A stretch of 17,429 nt of DNA from an uncultured Bacteroides sp. (GTDB lineage: Bacteria > Bacteroidota > Bacteroidia > Bacteroidales > Bacteroidaceae), in the NCBI GenBank assembly GCA_905197435.1, contig CAJJYX010000056.1, forward strand, positions 1 to 17,429, read 5' to 3'. Under the pieces are notes generated by a model, which saw only the letters and a program-made list of their open reading frames with translations, was not told the DNA's origin and ran no database searches. The position numbers and the translations under genes are program-made. Positions 1-9,035 of this stretch are shown piece after piece (within the stretch, counting starts at the first letter, position 1; every line of letters starts with the position of its first letter).

Positions 1-257
1 TATCTTTGGCTATAACACGCTAAAGATGCTCCGTCAAGCATCTGCCCGGAAAGGAGATAGAACCATTTGTCGTATAATCATCGCTATCAGACTGCAAAAC
101 AGTATAAATTATGATGCCTAATATATCCTTAATTTAAGTTTCGCAAGTTAAGCATTCTGGTTCTTTTTATATATTGGTGTCTTAATCGTTGCATCCTTTT
201 TCCAAAATGATACATAATATGGTCTGATAGCTGTAACCGACAATCACTAAAAATCGC
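1..257. other. Left-edge segment, possible gene end, unassigned
   Basis: No gene can be assigned here with confidence. A plus-strand frame is open from base 2 to a TAA at 119-121 (39 codons, entering from outside the window). Its in-phase antisense is also open, down to a TAG at 20-22. Either could be the tail or remnant of a neighbouring gene, and I recognise neither product. Just past the plus-strand stop lies CTTAATTTAAG (128-138), an 11-base palindrome with a single central base, followed by a second TTAAG at 148-152. This could form a small hairpin for an incoming transcript. From 153 to 257 I see only AT-rich sequence leading to the regulator promoter. Confidence 0.25.
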
Positions 258-265
258 TAACTTTG
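258..265 (+). promoter_or_regulatory. Bacteroides-type -7 box for the hybrid regulator
   Basis: TAACTTTG, followed by C, is a perfect match to the Bacteroides primary-sigma -7 consensus TAnnTTTG. It ends 26 bases before the regulator start codon, which implies a 5' untranslated region of about 20 bases. I could not find a convincing -33 TTG at the usual spacing, so the promoter may be weak. That would suit a sensor made at a low constant level. Confidence 0.6.
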
Positions 266-291
266 CACATTAACCGCCGAATCTCAATAAC

Positions 292-3200
292 ATGAAACAA
301 ATGAAACAAATTACCACATGGATGATATTCCTCATTATGATTGTAATGAGTAGTATTGGCACGGAAGTTCGGGCAGTCCCTCAATTGCCGGAATCAGACT
401 TGACATGGAAAAACGTAACGGTTGACGAAAAGAAAATAACGGTTTTCTGTATGTACAGGGACAGTCGCGGCATCATGTGGACAGGTACCAACAGCGGATT
501 ATATTTCTATGACGGAGTGACGGTTCATCCGGTGGAACAGAATGAATTATTCGGTACACAAATCTATTCCATTATTGAACGTAAAGGCCAGTTGTATTTG
601 GGAGGAAATAACGGTCTCTTGATATATGATTACGAAAACGGCATGGTGAATTCTACCAATGTACCTTTGCCGAAAGATATCAGATGTATGTTGCTGTTCG
701 ATGATCAGCTATGGGTGGGGAGTCTTTATGGTATCTTTCTGCTGAATCTGAATAATGGAAAAATATCCGATTATTCAGCAGGGCTGCCGCATAAGTCGGT
801 CTATTCCATATTAAGAGATAGCAGAGGTATATTATATGCCGGCACTTATAACGGGCTGGCTAGATGGAATTCCAATACCGGCGAATTCGTTAAAGTCAAA
901 ACAGACATAAACAATCCTGACTTGAAGAATCTTTTTGTAAATTGCCTGTTGGAATCTCCGGACAATGAGAAAATCTATATTGGCAGCGAAGGTTCACTGT
1001 TTGAATACACCCCGGTGAACAACTCCTGGACGAGAATCGCAGCATTAGAAAACAACAACATTAAAAGCCTCGCCAAAAGCAATAACGGTCACATTATCAT
1101 AGGGACAGACAATGGAGTATTTGATTGGTACCAAGATGCAATACGTCACTACCGCCACGATTCAAGGAATGAGTTGAGTCTGTCAAACAATGAGATATGG
1201 TGTGTTTTTGCTGATAGAGACCATAATATTTGGGCAGGTCATGAACGGGGAGTCTCCATCGCATCCAATTCGAATACCATCAGAACAATCAAACTAAGCA
1301 CACTTGCACATACGGGCGAAGGCAATGAAATTCATTCTATTTACCGAGACAGTAGGAATGAGCTTTGGTTGGGAGGGACAAATGGTGTCATCAGGTTGTC
1401 TGATGGCGGAATCCCCAACTGGTATCGCCATTCTAATTTGCCGAAGTCGTTATCTCATAATAGGATAAGGTCCATAGACGAAGACAGCAACCGGCGTATA
1501 TGGCTATCGACAGACGGCGGTTTGAACCGATTTAATCCATCGTCGAATGGATTTGATGTATTCCACATCATTGATAAAAATGGTGAGCACAATTCCAATT
1601 GGGTGTATTCATTTGAAGAAGACAAAGACAATTATTGGGTGGGTAGTTTCCTTGGTGGATTACACCGTGTTCATAAGTCAAAATTCAACATAAACGGCGG
1701 AACCGTAGTGTCGGATTATTCTCTTAATACCGATAGCAAGTTATCGAACGGCGATAATTTAAGTTTGGCCAACGACCTTGTCAACGACATGATTATCGAC
1801 TCCAATGGCAATATATGGATATTGCTGTTCCGTGACAATGTATTGACTCAATTTTTTCCATCAAAGGGGCAATTTAAGAAATATGATATCTATCAACTGA
1901 CAGGCGGTTATCCGACACATATATGCCGTGATGATAAAGGGCGTATCTGGTGCGCTTTCAAAGGCGGAACTGTTGTTTTTGACAAAAATGGAAATAGCCA
2001 AATAGTGAAATTCCCATATACAAACAGTGATGAGACTATTCTGGCTATAGGCAAAGTTGGCAACGGAATTTGGATATCGACCCAAAGCAATGTCTGGAGC
2101 ATTGATGGAGATAATCTGACAGCAAGGCTATTGCCCATTCCTCAAAAATCATACACCGCAGTCTATGAAGATGCAGCTACCGGAAAAGTTTTACTTGGAG
2201 GGACGGATGAAATTCTCGAGGTGGATTACTCCAATATCGGTAATATATCCGACTACAAGGCTATAAAACTTGCACTTCATGACAAAGGCAAAGGCTATCT
2301 CAACCTTTCTGATTTAAAAGGAGGTACAAAGGATATATCAATACCATACGGCGGGAACATAACAATGTTGGTAAGTACGTTGGAGTATTCTCCCGAATCG
2401 CCACAACGATTCATGTATAAGCTATCAGAATCTCCAACTGATACATTAGACAGATGGATTGTAATGCCGGAAGGAGTCAATACCATAACACTCGCCGAAC
2501 TGAAAATGGGCGACTATATGGTTTTGGTGAAAACCGTAGGCTCTCCGATCGAACCAATATCTATACCACTGAAAGTCAGACCGCCCTTGGTATTATCATG
2601 GTGGGCTATCTGCTTATATATCCTCATAGGCTTAGGCATTATTCTTGGCATTATATGGTATATAAGAAAACGGAGCTTAAGGGCTTTTCAGGAACAGGAG
2701 AGACAGGCAGCACTGGAAAATGTAGAAAGGAAACTCTCTTTTCTTTCAGCAATATCCCATGACCTTAAAACTCCCCTTTCAATGATATTGGGACCGGTAA
2801 GCGTTATGAAGGAAAAAGCGAAAGACCCTGAAAGTAAAAGGAGCCTTGAAACCATCTATGATAATGCCGTACGCCTTAACAATATGATACACCGCACGTT
2901 GGAGCTGCAACATTTAGAAGACAGTAATGAAAATCTTCTGATATTATCCACATTTGATGTAGTTGAATTTTGCAAAGATGTGTTTGAGGTATTCAAGGAA
3001 AACAACATTCAGAAAAAATTCATTTTTCATTCTTCATGCCCGCAATTGTTCATTGAAGCGGATGCCGTAAAATTTGAGTCCGTAATAACGAATCTATTGT
3101 CAAATGCCTGCAAATACTCTGACGACGGTTCGACAATATCTTGTGGAATCAGTACCAGCGACAACCAAGTAGAGATAACTGTTTCGGACGATGGCGTAGG

Positions 3201-4218
3201 CATTGCAGATATAGACCAGCCGCTTGTGTTTCAACGAATGTTCAGGGCTCCGTCCACTTCCAAGCTTCATGAGGGTACCGGACTCGGGCTGTATCTTATA
3301 AAGAATTATCTCGAATTGATGAAAGGGAATATAACCCTGTCCAGCAAGGAGGGACAAGGTACGACATTTGTCGTGACACTTCCGATATCAGAAAAAGTAC
3401 AGCCGGCATCAAGCAATAACACCGGAAGTGGAGATACCGGGAAGGCCAAGATCCTTATAGTTGAAGACAACTCGCAAATCTCCGGTTTTATTTCGGAAAT
3501 TCTAAAGGATAACTATACTTGTTTCACGGCTGAGAACGGGCGTGCCGGGCTTTCGATTGCAGCATCTATCATTCCGGATCTGATAATTGCTGATGAAATG
3601 ATGCCGATAATGGATGGGCTGGAAATGGTCAGACGCATTAAGCAACATCCACGCCTTTCATCTCTTCCCGTCATTATGCTGACAGCAAAATCAGATAACG
3701 TGACCGAAAATGAAAGTATCAAGCTCGGCATTGATGTATTTATGCCAAAGCCTTTTGAACCGGTAACCTTGCTTGGCCGTATCAGCCATCTTCTCAAGGG
3801 GAGGAGTGAAATAAGGGAAAAGGTAAGAATGCAGACAATTGCGGAAGCCGAATCCAAACCAATCGAAGCCGAATCTGTTAATGAGAAGACATTGGCAAAG
3901 ATTGTAAAGGTCATTGAAGACAACATTGCTGACCCCGACTTAAATGTAAACTTATTGTGTGAAAAGAGTGGCATCCCCAATAAGCAACTATACCGTTTGA
4001 TAAAAAAATATATGGGTATAGGTCCGCTGGATTATATCCGGCGAGTGAGACTCCAGAAAGCTGCGGTCCTGTTGAGCCAGCATCGTTTCACCGTAGCCGA
4101 GATCAGCTACATGGTCGGATTCAAGACCCCGTCATATTTTGCCAAATGTTTCCAGAATCAGTATGGAATGAAGCCGAGTCAATATCAAAGTGAAGACGAG
4201 AGTGTAAGTCACAAATAA
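292..4218 (+). CDS. Hybrid two-component system regulator (HTCS) of the galactan PUL
   Basis: This is a one-chain sensor and transcription factor of 1308 residues that spans the inner membrane. A signal sequence (about 1-28) is followed by a long periplasmic sensor made of two-bladed-repeat propeller sequence (Reg_prop type, with recurring D-S-R/N-G-x-I/L-W-x-G motifs, about 30-650) and a Y_Y_Y-like domain (about 665-765). One transmembrane helix lies at about 764-792. The kinase core has the phosphoacceptor His823 in SAISHDLKTPL, the N box NLLSNACKYS (from 934), DDGVGI (from 966) and GTGLGLYL (from 995). A receiver domain follows, with Glu1058-Asp1059 and phospho-acceptor Asp1101 in IADEMMP. 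An AraC-type double helix-turn-helix (about 1198-1300) ends the protein. All key residues are present, so it should be active. An alternative start is Met4 (301). It reads towards the susC operon from its own promoter and presumably activates it on binding a galacto-oligosaccharide. The ligand is inferred from the neighbours, not read from the sensor. Confidence 0.96.
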   Translation: MKQMKQITTWMIFLIMIVMSSIGTEVRAVPQLPESDLTWKNVTVDEKKITVFCMYRDSRGIMWTGTNSGLYFYDGVTVHPVEQNELFGTQIYSIIERKGQLYLGGNNGLLIYDYENGMVNSTNVPLPKDIRCMLLFDDQLWVGSLYGIFLLNLNNGKISDYSAGLPHKSVYSILRDSRGILYAGTYNGLARWNSNTGEFVKVKTDINNPDLKNLFVNCLLESPDNEKIYIGSEGSLFEYTPVNNSWTRIAALENNNIKSLAKSNNGHIIIGTDNGVFDWYQDAIRHYRHDSRNELSLSNNEIWCVFADRDHNIWAGHERGVSIASNSNTIRTIKLSTLAHTGEGNEIHSIYRDSRNELWLGGTNGVIRLSDGGIPNWYRHSNLPKSLSHNRIRSIDEDSNRRIWLSTDGGLNRFNPSSNGFDVFHIIDKNGEHNSNWVYSFEEDKDNYWVGSFLGGLHRVHKSKFNINGGTVVSDYSLNTDSKLSNGDNLSLANDLVNDMIIDSNGNIWILLFRDNVLTQFFPSKGQFKKYDIYQLTGGYPTHICRDDKGRIWCAFKGGTVVFDKNGNSQIVKFPYTNSDETILAIGKVGNGIWISTQSNVWSIDGDNLTARLLPIPQKSYTAVYEDAATGKVLLGGTDEILEVDYSNIGNISDYKAIKLALHDKGKGYLNLSDLKGGTKDISIPYGGNITMLVSTLEYSPESPQRFMYKLSESPTDTLDRWIVMPEGVNTITLAELKMGDYMVLVKTVGSPIEPISIPLKVRPPLVLSWWAICLYILIGLGIILGIIWYIRKRSLRAFQEQERQAALENVERKLSFLSAISHDLKTPLSMILGPVSVMKEKAKDPESKRSLETIYDNAVRLNNMIHRTLELQHLEDSNENLLILSTFDVVEFCKDVFEVFKENNIQKKFIFHSSCPQLFIEADAVKFESVITNLLSNACKYSDDGSTISCGISTSDNQVEITVSDDGVGIADIDQPLVFQRMFRAPSTSKLHEGTGLGLYLIKNYLELMKGNITLSSKEGQGTTFVVTLPISEKVQPASSNNTGSGDTGKAKILIVEDNSQISGFISEILKDNYTCFTAENGRAGLSIAASIIPDLIIADEMMPIMDGLEMVRRIKQHPRLSSLPVIMLTAKSDNVTENESIKLGIDVFMPKPFEPVTLLGRISHLLKGRSEIREKVRMQTIAEAESKPIEAESVNEKTLAKIVKVIEDNIADPDLNVNLLCEKSGIPNKQLYRLIKKYMGIGPLDYIRRVRLQKAAVLLSQHRFTVAEISYMVGFKTPSYFAKCFQNQYGMKPSQYQSEDESVSHK

Positions 4219-4227
4219 GACAAAAAC

Positions 4228-4242
4228 CGCCTCAAACAGGCG
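4228..4242 (+). terminator. Short hairpin after the regulator gene, weak terminator candidate
   Basis: CGCCT (4228-4232) and AGGCG (4238-4242) pair perfectly around the loop CAAAC, nine bases after the regulator stop codon. No T-tract follows, so this would be a poor intrinsic terminator. Some read-through into the susC leader is possible. Confidence 0.3.
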
Positions 4243-4260
4243 CTGCGAAGCTATATTGTC

Positions 4261-4290
4261 CATTTTGTTACCGGATTTGTCCGATTTTAG
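4261..4290 (+). promoter_or_regulatory. Candidate HTCS operator upstream of susC
   Basis: Three consecutive 10-base units lie here: CATTTTGTTA, CCGGATTTGT and CCGATTTTAG. They share an ATTTgT-like core at about one DNA turn, so the cores would face the same side of the helix. The middle unit also carries the dyad CGGA-TTTG-TCCG (4272-4283). The block ends 24 bases before the -7 box of the susC promoter. That is about where an AraC-type activator touching RNA polymerase would bind. The assignment to the neighbouring regulator is inference from position and pattern. Confidence 0.45.
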
Positions 4291-4314
4291 AAGCCATATC
4301 TATTTTTGAGATTC

Positions 4315-4322
4315 TAAATTTG
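4315..4322 (+). promoter_or_regulatory. -7 box of the susC operon promoter
   Basis: TAAATTTG, followed by C, matches TAnnTTTG perfectly. Transcription would start near 4330, leaving a leader of about 100 bases before the susC start codon. No TTG element sits at the usual -33 spacing. This fits a promoter that needs the activator bound at the repeats just upstream. Confidence 0.6.
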
Positions 4323-4429
4323 CAATCGTTAGGTAGGTATGATTCAGACAAGGTAATAAAGATTGTTTTTAGTTGAAGGAAAATGTCGTCGGATAATTTG
4401 ACTATTTTTATTATTAACAACTATAAACA

Positions 4430-7402
4430 ATGGACAACAAAGTAATTGGCTATGCCGAATTAAGGAGCTGGCTATTGGGATTCATCATCTCAATTCTCCT
4501 TATACCCGCTTCGACTTATGCTCAAACTCAGCGGACAGTAACGGGTACTGTCATTGACGAGACCGGAGAGGCTCTTATCGGTGCAACGGTAAAAGTTGTA
4601 GGTGAACCGACAGGTGCCGTCACAGACATAGACGGCCACTATACGGTGAAAGTTCCTGCAGCGGCGAAACAACTTACATTCTCTTATGTAGGTTACAATA
4701 GTCTGACGCTTGACATAACGTCGGATGTAATAAATGTAACCCTGAAAGTAAACAGCAAAGAACTTGATGAAGTAGTTGTAATCGGATATGGTGTAAGGAA
4801 GAAAGATGACCTTACCGGCTCCGTATCCACCGTTAGCGAGAAAGACTTCAACAAGGGGGTGATTTCTTCACCGGAAGAACTTGTCAACGGAAAAATCGCC
4901 GGTGTGCAGATTGTCAATAGCGGTGGTTCTCCAACAGCAGGTTCGACTATACGTGTTCGTGGCGGTGCCTCGCTCAATGCTTCAAATGACCCCCTTATTG
5001 TACTTGACGGTGTTCCGATGGAAGTCGGTGGCTCTGTCAGCGGTAGCGGAAACTTTCTTAGCATGATCAATCCGAACGACATTGAGAGCATGACAATCCT
5101 TAAAGATGCTTCCTCTACGGCCATCTATGGTTCTCGTGCTTCAAACGGTGTCATTATCATTACTACTAAAAAAGGAAAAGGTGATGGCATAAAAGTCTCT
5201 TTTCAGACCACCAACTCATTGTCAACGAAAACAAAAACTTCGGATATGCTTTCAACCGATGAGTTTATCGGAATAGTCAATGAACTTGGCACAGACCGTC
5301 AGAAGTCGCTTCTTGGTAACAGCCGGACCAATTGGAATGACTTAATCTACCAGACAGCTTTGGGTACGGACAATAACCTGAGTGTTTCGGGTCGCGCAAT
5401 GTCATGGTTGCCCTTCCGTGTCTCCGCCGGAGCCTACTATCAGGACGGCATCCTTAAAACAGATAATGTCAAGCGTTTTACGGGTAACCTTAATCTTACT
5501 CCCTCTTTCTTCCGTGACGAACTTCGCTTCCAACTCAGTCTGAAAGGAACGTATTCAAAGAACCGTTTTGCAGATACGGATGCGATTTGGGGCGGGGTTA
5601 CGCTCAATCCTACAATTCCGGTCTATTCCGGGAATGATGCCTTCGGGGGATACAATGAAGCCATTGATGCCAACGGCATACCTGTCACTGGTGCCCTTGC
5701 CAATGCTTTAGGTCGTCTGAAACAATATAAATCCACTTCCGATGTATATCGCGTAATCGGCAACATTGATGTAGACTGGAACATCCGTTGGGTAAAAGGG
5801 TTGCGAATCCATGCCACAGGAGGCTATGACTGGTCAAAAGGTGAGGGTAAGATATATGTACCGAAAGAAGCTATTTCTTATTATACCACCGGAGGACGCG
5901 ATTATAAATACGGGCCTCAAAAGAATTACAACCGTTTGATGACTGTCTATGCTAATTATAACCATGATTTTGAAGCCATTCATTCCAATATTGACGCGAC
6001 GTTTGGCTACGATTACCAGCATTGGAAATATACGACTCCGTTTTATGCCATCCTTAACGCTGATGGAGTACAGCAATCGACATCTGCAGCCACCGACCAG
6101 CGCCATTCTCTTATTTCATATTACGGGCGTCTGAATTACACGCTTATGGATCGTTATCTGCTGACAGCGACTGTACGCCGTGACGGTTCTTCCCGTTTTT
6201 CACAAGACAACCGTTGGGGTACATTTCCGTCAGTTGCTCTGGCATGGCGCGTATCTCAGGAAAAATTCTTTAAGCCGCTGCGCAGTTGGGTAAACGATAT
6301 GAAACTCCGTGTATCATACGGTGTGACCGGACAGCAGGACGGCATTAGCAATTATGGATATATCCCGGTGTATACTCCCGGTCTTGACGGAGCCCAATAT
6401 CTGTTTGGCGGGAATCCCGTTTATACATACAGACCGGAGGCATATAACCCCGACTTGAAGTGGGAGACCACCAAATCGTGGAACTATGGCGTTGACCTTG
6501 CTTTCTTTGAAAACAGATTTACATTCTCAGCGGACTTCTATACACGTAAGACGGAAAATCTGCTTGCCACTGTCCCCGTACCCGCAGGTACAAACTTTGA
6601 CAAACTGATGCTTGAGAATGTTGGTAATGTTGACTCAAAGGGTGTTGAACTTGCACTCACAGCACATCTTATCGATAACAAGAATTGGTCATGGAATGTT
6701 ACTGCAAATGCTGCATGGCAGCGCGTGCGTATCAAAAATCTGACACTGACCCCCGGTGCTCCAAGCCCTGACACGGAAGTGGGTCCATGGATCGATGCTT
6801 ATCAGATGCAGGTATTCTCAACTGATTATGCTCCTTATTCCTTCTATCTGTATAAGCAACTCTATGACGAGGAGACCGGCAAGCCTATAGAAGGATTGTA
6901 TGCAGACCTTGACGGTGACGGAGAGATTACGAACAACGACCGTTATCATAGTCATTCTCCCGCTCCCGACTGGATTCTCGGCTTTTCAACTCAACTCCGA
7001 TATAAGAAATGGTCTTTATCGACTTCGCTTCGTGCCAATATCGGTGGGTATATCTTCAATGGCATGGCAATGAACACCGGTGCCTGGGAGACAATGAGTT
7101 ATAATGACTATCAGCTTAACAATCTAAACCGTAGTTTCCTTGACACTCGTTTCACCCGTCGTCAGTTCCAAAGTGATTACTATCTTGAGAACGCATCGTT
7201 TCTTAAAATGGATAACCTTCAGTTGGCTTATGATTTCGGGCAGATTTACAAAAGCCTGAATCTTCATATATCAGCAATGGTACAGAATGTATTTACCATA
7301 ACCAAATACACGGGAGTGGATCCGGAAAGTTCAAACGGTGTGGATACCGCTGTATATCCTCGTCCAAGAACATATTCCGTTACTATCGGTCTCAATTTCT
7401 AA
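4430..7402 (+). CDS. susC: SusC/RagA-type TonB-dependent outer-membrane transporter (galacto-oligosaccharide importer)
   Basis: This is a 990-residue outer-membrane transporter that imports oligosaccharides with TonB energy and works with the SusD lipoprotein as its lid. The signal peptide is about 1-31, with cleavage after TYA before QTQ. Next comes a CarboxypepD_reg-like domain (about 35-108, with GTVIDETGEALIGATV), the SusC-type TonB-box region ELDEVVVIGYG (111-121), a plug domain (about 125-250, with IRVRGGASLNASNDPLIVLDG) and a long beta-barrel. The barrel ends in YSVTIGLNF, with the terminal phenylalanine used for barrel insertion. Length and domain order are normal for the family. It is the first gene of the operon, behind a leader of about 100 bases, and the next start codon is 10 bases downstream. 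The substrate (beta-1,4-galactan fragments) is inferred from the GH53 and GH2 genes downstream. Confidence 0.96.
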   Translation: MDNKVIGYAELRSWLLGFIISILLIPASTYAQTQRTVTGTVIDETGEALIGATVKVVGEPTGAVTDIDGHYTVKVPAAAKQLTFSYVGYNSLTLDITSDVINVTLKVNSKELDEVVVIGYGVRKKDDLTGSVSTVSEKDFNKGVISSPEELVNGKIAGVQIVNSGGSPTAGSTIRVRGGASLNASNDPLIVLDGVPMEVGGSVSGSGNFLSMINPNDIESMTILKDASSTAIYGSRASNGVIIITTKKGKGDGIKVSFQTTNSLSTKTKTSDMLSTDEFIGIVNELGTDRQKSLLGNSRTNWNDLIYQTALGTDNNLSVSGRAMSWLPFRVSAGAYYQDGILKTDNVKRFTGNLNLTPSFFRDELRFQLSLKGTYSKNRFADTDAIWGGVTLNPTIPVYSGNDAFGGYNEAIDANGIPVTGALANALGRLKQYKSTSDVYRVIGNIDVDWNIRWVKGLRIHATGGYDWSKGEGKIYVPKEAISYYTTGGRDYKYGPQKNYNRLMTVYANYNHDFEAIHSNIDATFGYDYQHWKYTTPFYAILNADGVQQSTSAATDQRHSLISYYGRLNYTLMDRYLLTATVRRDGSSRFSQDNRWGTFPSVALAWRVSQEKFFKPLRSWVNDMKLRVSYGVTGQQDGISNYGYIPVYTPGLDGAQYLFGGNPVYTYRPEAYNPDLKWETTKSWNYGVDLAFFENRFTFSADFYTRKTENLLATVPVPAGTNFDKLMLENVGNVDSKGVELALTAHLIDNKNWSWNVTANAAWQRVRIKNLTLTPGAPSPDTEVGPWIDAYQMQVFSTDYAPYSFYLYKQLYDEETGKPIEGLYADLDGDGEITNNDRYHSHSPAPDWILGFSTQLRYKKWSLSTSLRANIGGYIFNGMAMNTGAWETMSYNDYQLNNLNRSFLDTRFTRRQFQSDYYLENASFLKMDNLQLAYDFGQIYKSLNLHISAMVQNVFTITKYTGVDPESSNGVDTAVYPRPRTYSVTIGLNF

Positions 7403-7412
7403 ATCAAAAATC

Positions 7413-9026
7413 ATGAAAAAGTTTAATATACTATTCGGCATTGCAATGGGAATCGGGCTATTACTGAACAGTTGTACTGACGATTTGAATCAAATGCCCG
7501 TAACCGAAACCACCTCCGGTGAGGTGTATTCAGATGCACAGAATTATAAAAAAGTCCTTGCCAAAATATATGCTTCGTATGTGCTTGCCGGTCAGGGACA
7601 GGGTGGCGATAACGGTGACTTGACAACCATCAACGGACAGGACTTCTCCAGAGGTTACTTCAATCTACAGGAAGCTGCCACCGATGAAGTTGCCAATACA
7701 TGGTTGTCTGGCAACAATCTTACTGATTTGACTTATATCAACTGGAATTCTAAAGATTCTTGGGTATCAGATTCATATTACTGGCTGTTTTTCAACATTA
7801 CGCTCTGTAATGAATTTCTCCGTAATTGTTCCGACGAATCCCTTTCTAAGTTCTCTGCTGCCGAGCAAGAAGAAATCAGGGGCTACCGTTCTGAGGTCCG
7901 TTTCATGAGAGCATTCAGCTATTGGATGGTACTTGACCTTTACCGTAAGGGTCCGAAGGTCGATGAAAACACGCCTGTCACCGGCTTTATTCCGGAAGCT
8001 TACGATGGAATCGGTCTGTTTGACTTCATAGAGAGCGAACTGAAAGATCTGGTAGCAGACGGTTCGTCAGCAGCACTCCCGGATACGAATGAATACGGAA
8101 GGGCAAGCAAACCGACTGCTTGGGCACTTCTTGCACGTCTCTACCTGAACAGTGCTGTTTACCGCGGAGCTATTGACACGAAGTATTATACGGAATGTAT
8201 TACGGCTTGTCATAAAGTGATTTCAAATCCTTCTTATTATCTTGAACCGGATTATGCGAAACTTTTCAATGCCGACAATCATAAGCGTACGCACGAGATT
8301 CTATTTGCCTTGGTATGCGATGCCACGACTTCTGTGACTTGGGGTGGCGGAACCTACCTCGTTTGTGGTTCCTGCGGTAATTCAAGTTCTCAGAATCCTG
8401 CAAAATATGGCCTTGCAAACGGCTGGGGTATGTTCCGGGCCCGTGGAGAAATCGTTTCCAAATTCGGCGATGTCAATAATACGGGTGATACACGTGCCAT
8501 GTTCTATACCGACGGTCAGGAACAGTTCTTCACCGGAGCTATAGATAACCAGTCTGAGGGATATTTCTTTGAAAAGTTCACGAATCTTACGGATGACGGA
8601 ACGGCCGCCTCAAATTCTGCGGCAACAGGTTGTTCCACGGATTATCCGATGATTCGCCTTGCCGATGTGTATCTCATGGCAGCGGAAGCATTTCTCCGTG
8701 GCGGAGCCGGAATCTCAAGATCAGAGGCTCTTAACCTCGTGAATGACGTCCGTCTTCGTGCATACAAGAATGATGAAAGCGGGAAGATTTCCGATTCTGA
8801 TTTCACGCTTGATTTTATGCTTGATGAGAGAGCTCGCGAACTTTATCTTGAGTCCGTTCGCCGTACAGACCTTATCCGTTTTGGAAAATTCACATCGGAT
8901 GCTTATATCTGGCAGTGGAAAGGCGGTGTGTTGGATGGTCGTTCTGTAAATGACAAATATAACATATATCCTATTCCCGACACGGATTTGACTGCAAATC
9001 CGAATTTAACAAATCCTCAATATTGA
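7413..9026 (+). CDS. susD: SusD/RagB-like glycan-binding outer-membrane lipoprotein
   Basis: This is a surface lipoprotein of 537 residues that pairs with the SusC protein and captures oligosaccharides. I chose the ATG at 7413 because it gives a clean lipoprotein signal, MKKFNILFGIAMGIGLLLNSC, with Cys21 as the lipidation site. The frame extends further upstream to 7338, but that would overlap susC. The acidic pair after the cysteine (C-T-D-D) resembles the Bacteroidetes surface-export signal. Family motifs include GYRSEVRFMRAFSYWMVLDLY (helical repeat, from about 157), WALLARLYL (about 237), YPMIRLADVYLMAAEA and LDERARELYLESVRRTDLIRFG (about 470-490). It is 10 bases after susC and 9 before the next gene, so it is clearly co-transcribed. 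Confidence 0.95.
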   Translation: MKKFNILFGIAMGIGLLLNSCTDDLNQMPVTETTSGEVYSDAQNYKKVLAKIYASYVLAGQGQGGDNGDLTTINGQDFSRGYFNLQEAATDEVANTWLSGNNLTDLTYINWNSKDSWVSDSYYWLFFNITLCNEFLRNCSDESLSKFSAAEQEEIRGYRSEVRFMRAFSYWMVLDLYRKGPKVDENTPVTGFIPEAYDGIGLFDFIESELKDLVADGSSAALPDTNEYGRASKPTAWALLARLYLNSAVYRGAIDTKYYTECITACHKVISNPSYYLEPDYAKLFNADNHKRTHEILFALVCDATTSVTWGGGTYLVCGSCGNSSSQNPAKYGLANGWGMFRARGEIVSKFGDVNNTGDTRAMFYTDGQEQFFTGAIDNQSEGYFFEKFTNLTDDGTAASNSAATGCSTDYPMIRLADVYLMAAEAFLRGGAGISRSEALNLVNDVRLRAYKNDESGKISDSDFTLDFMLDERARELYLESVRRTDLIRFGKFTSDAYIWQWKGGVLDGRSVNDKYNIYPIPDTDLTANPNLTNPQY

Positions 9027-9035
9027 TAATCAATT

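Noticed and set aside
3513..3980. Minus-strand frame of 155 codons opposite the regulator
   Set aside because: It is antisense to the receiver and AraC domains, whose motifs are intact. It has no independent signal.
4394..4400. TAATTTG as a second susC -7 box
   Set aside because: It lacks one base of the TAnnTTTG pattern and lies too near the start codon. The perfect box at 4315-4322 is preferred.
7338..7412. Upstream extension of the SusD frame
   Set aside because: It would overlap the end of susC and place the lipoprotein signal in the interior. The ATG at 7413 gives a proper signal peptide.
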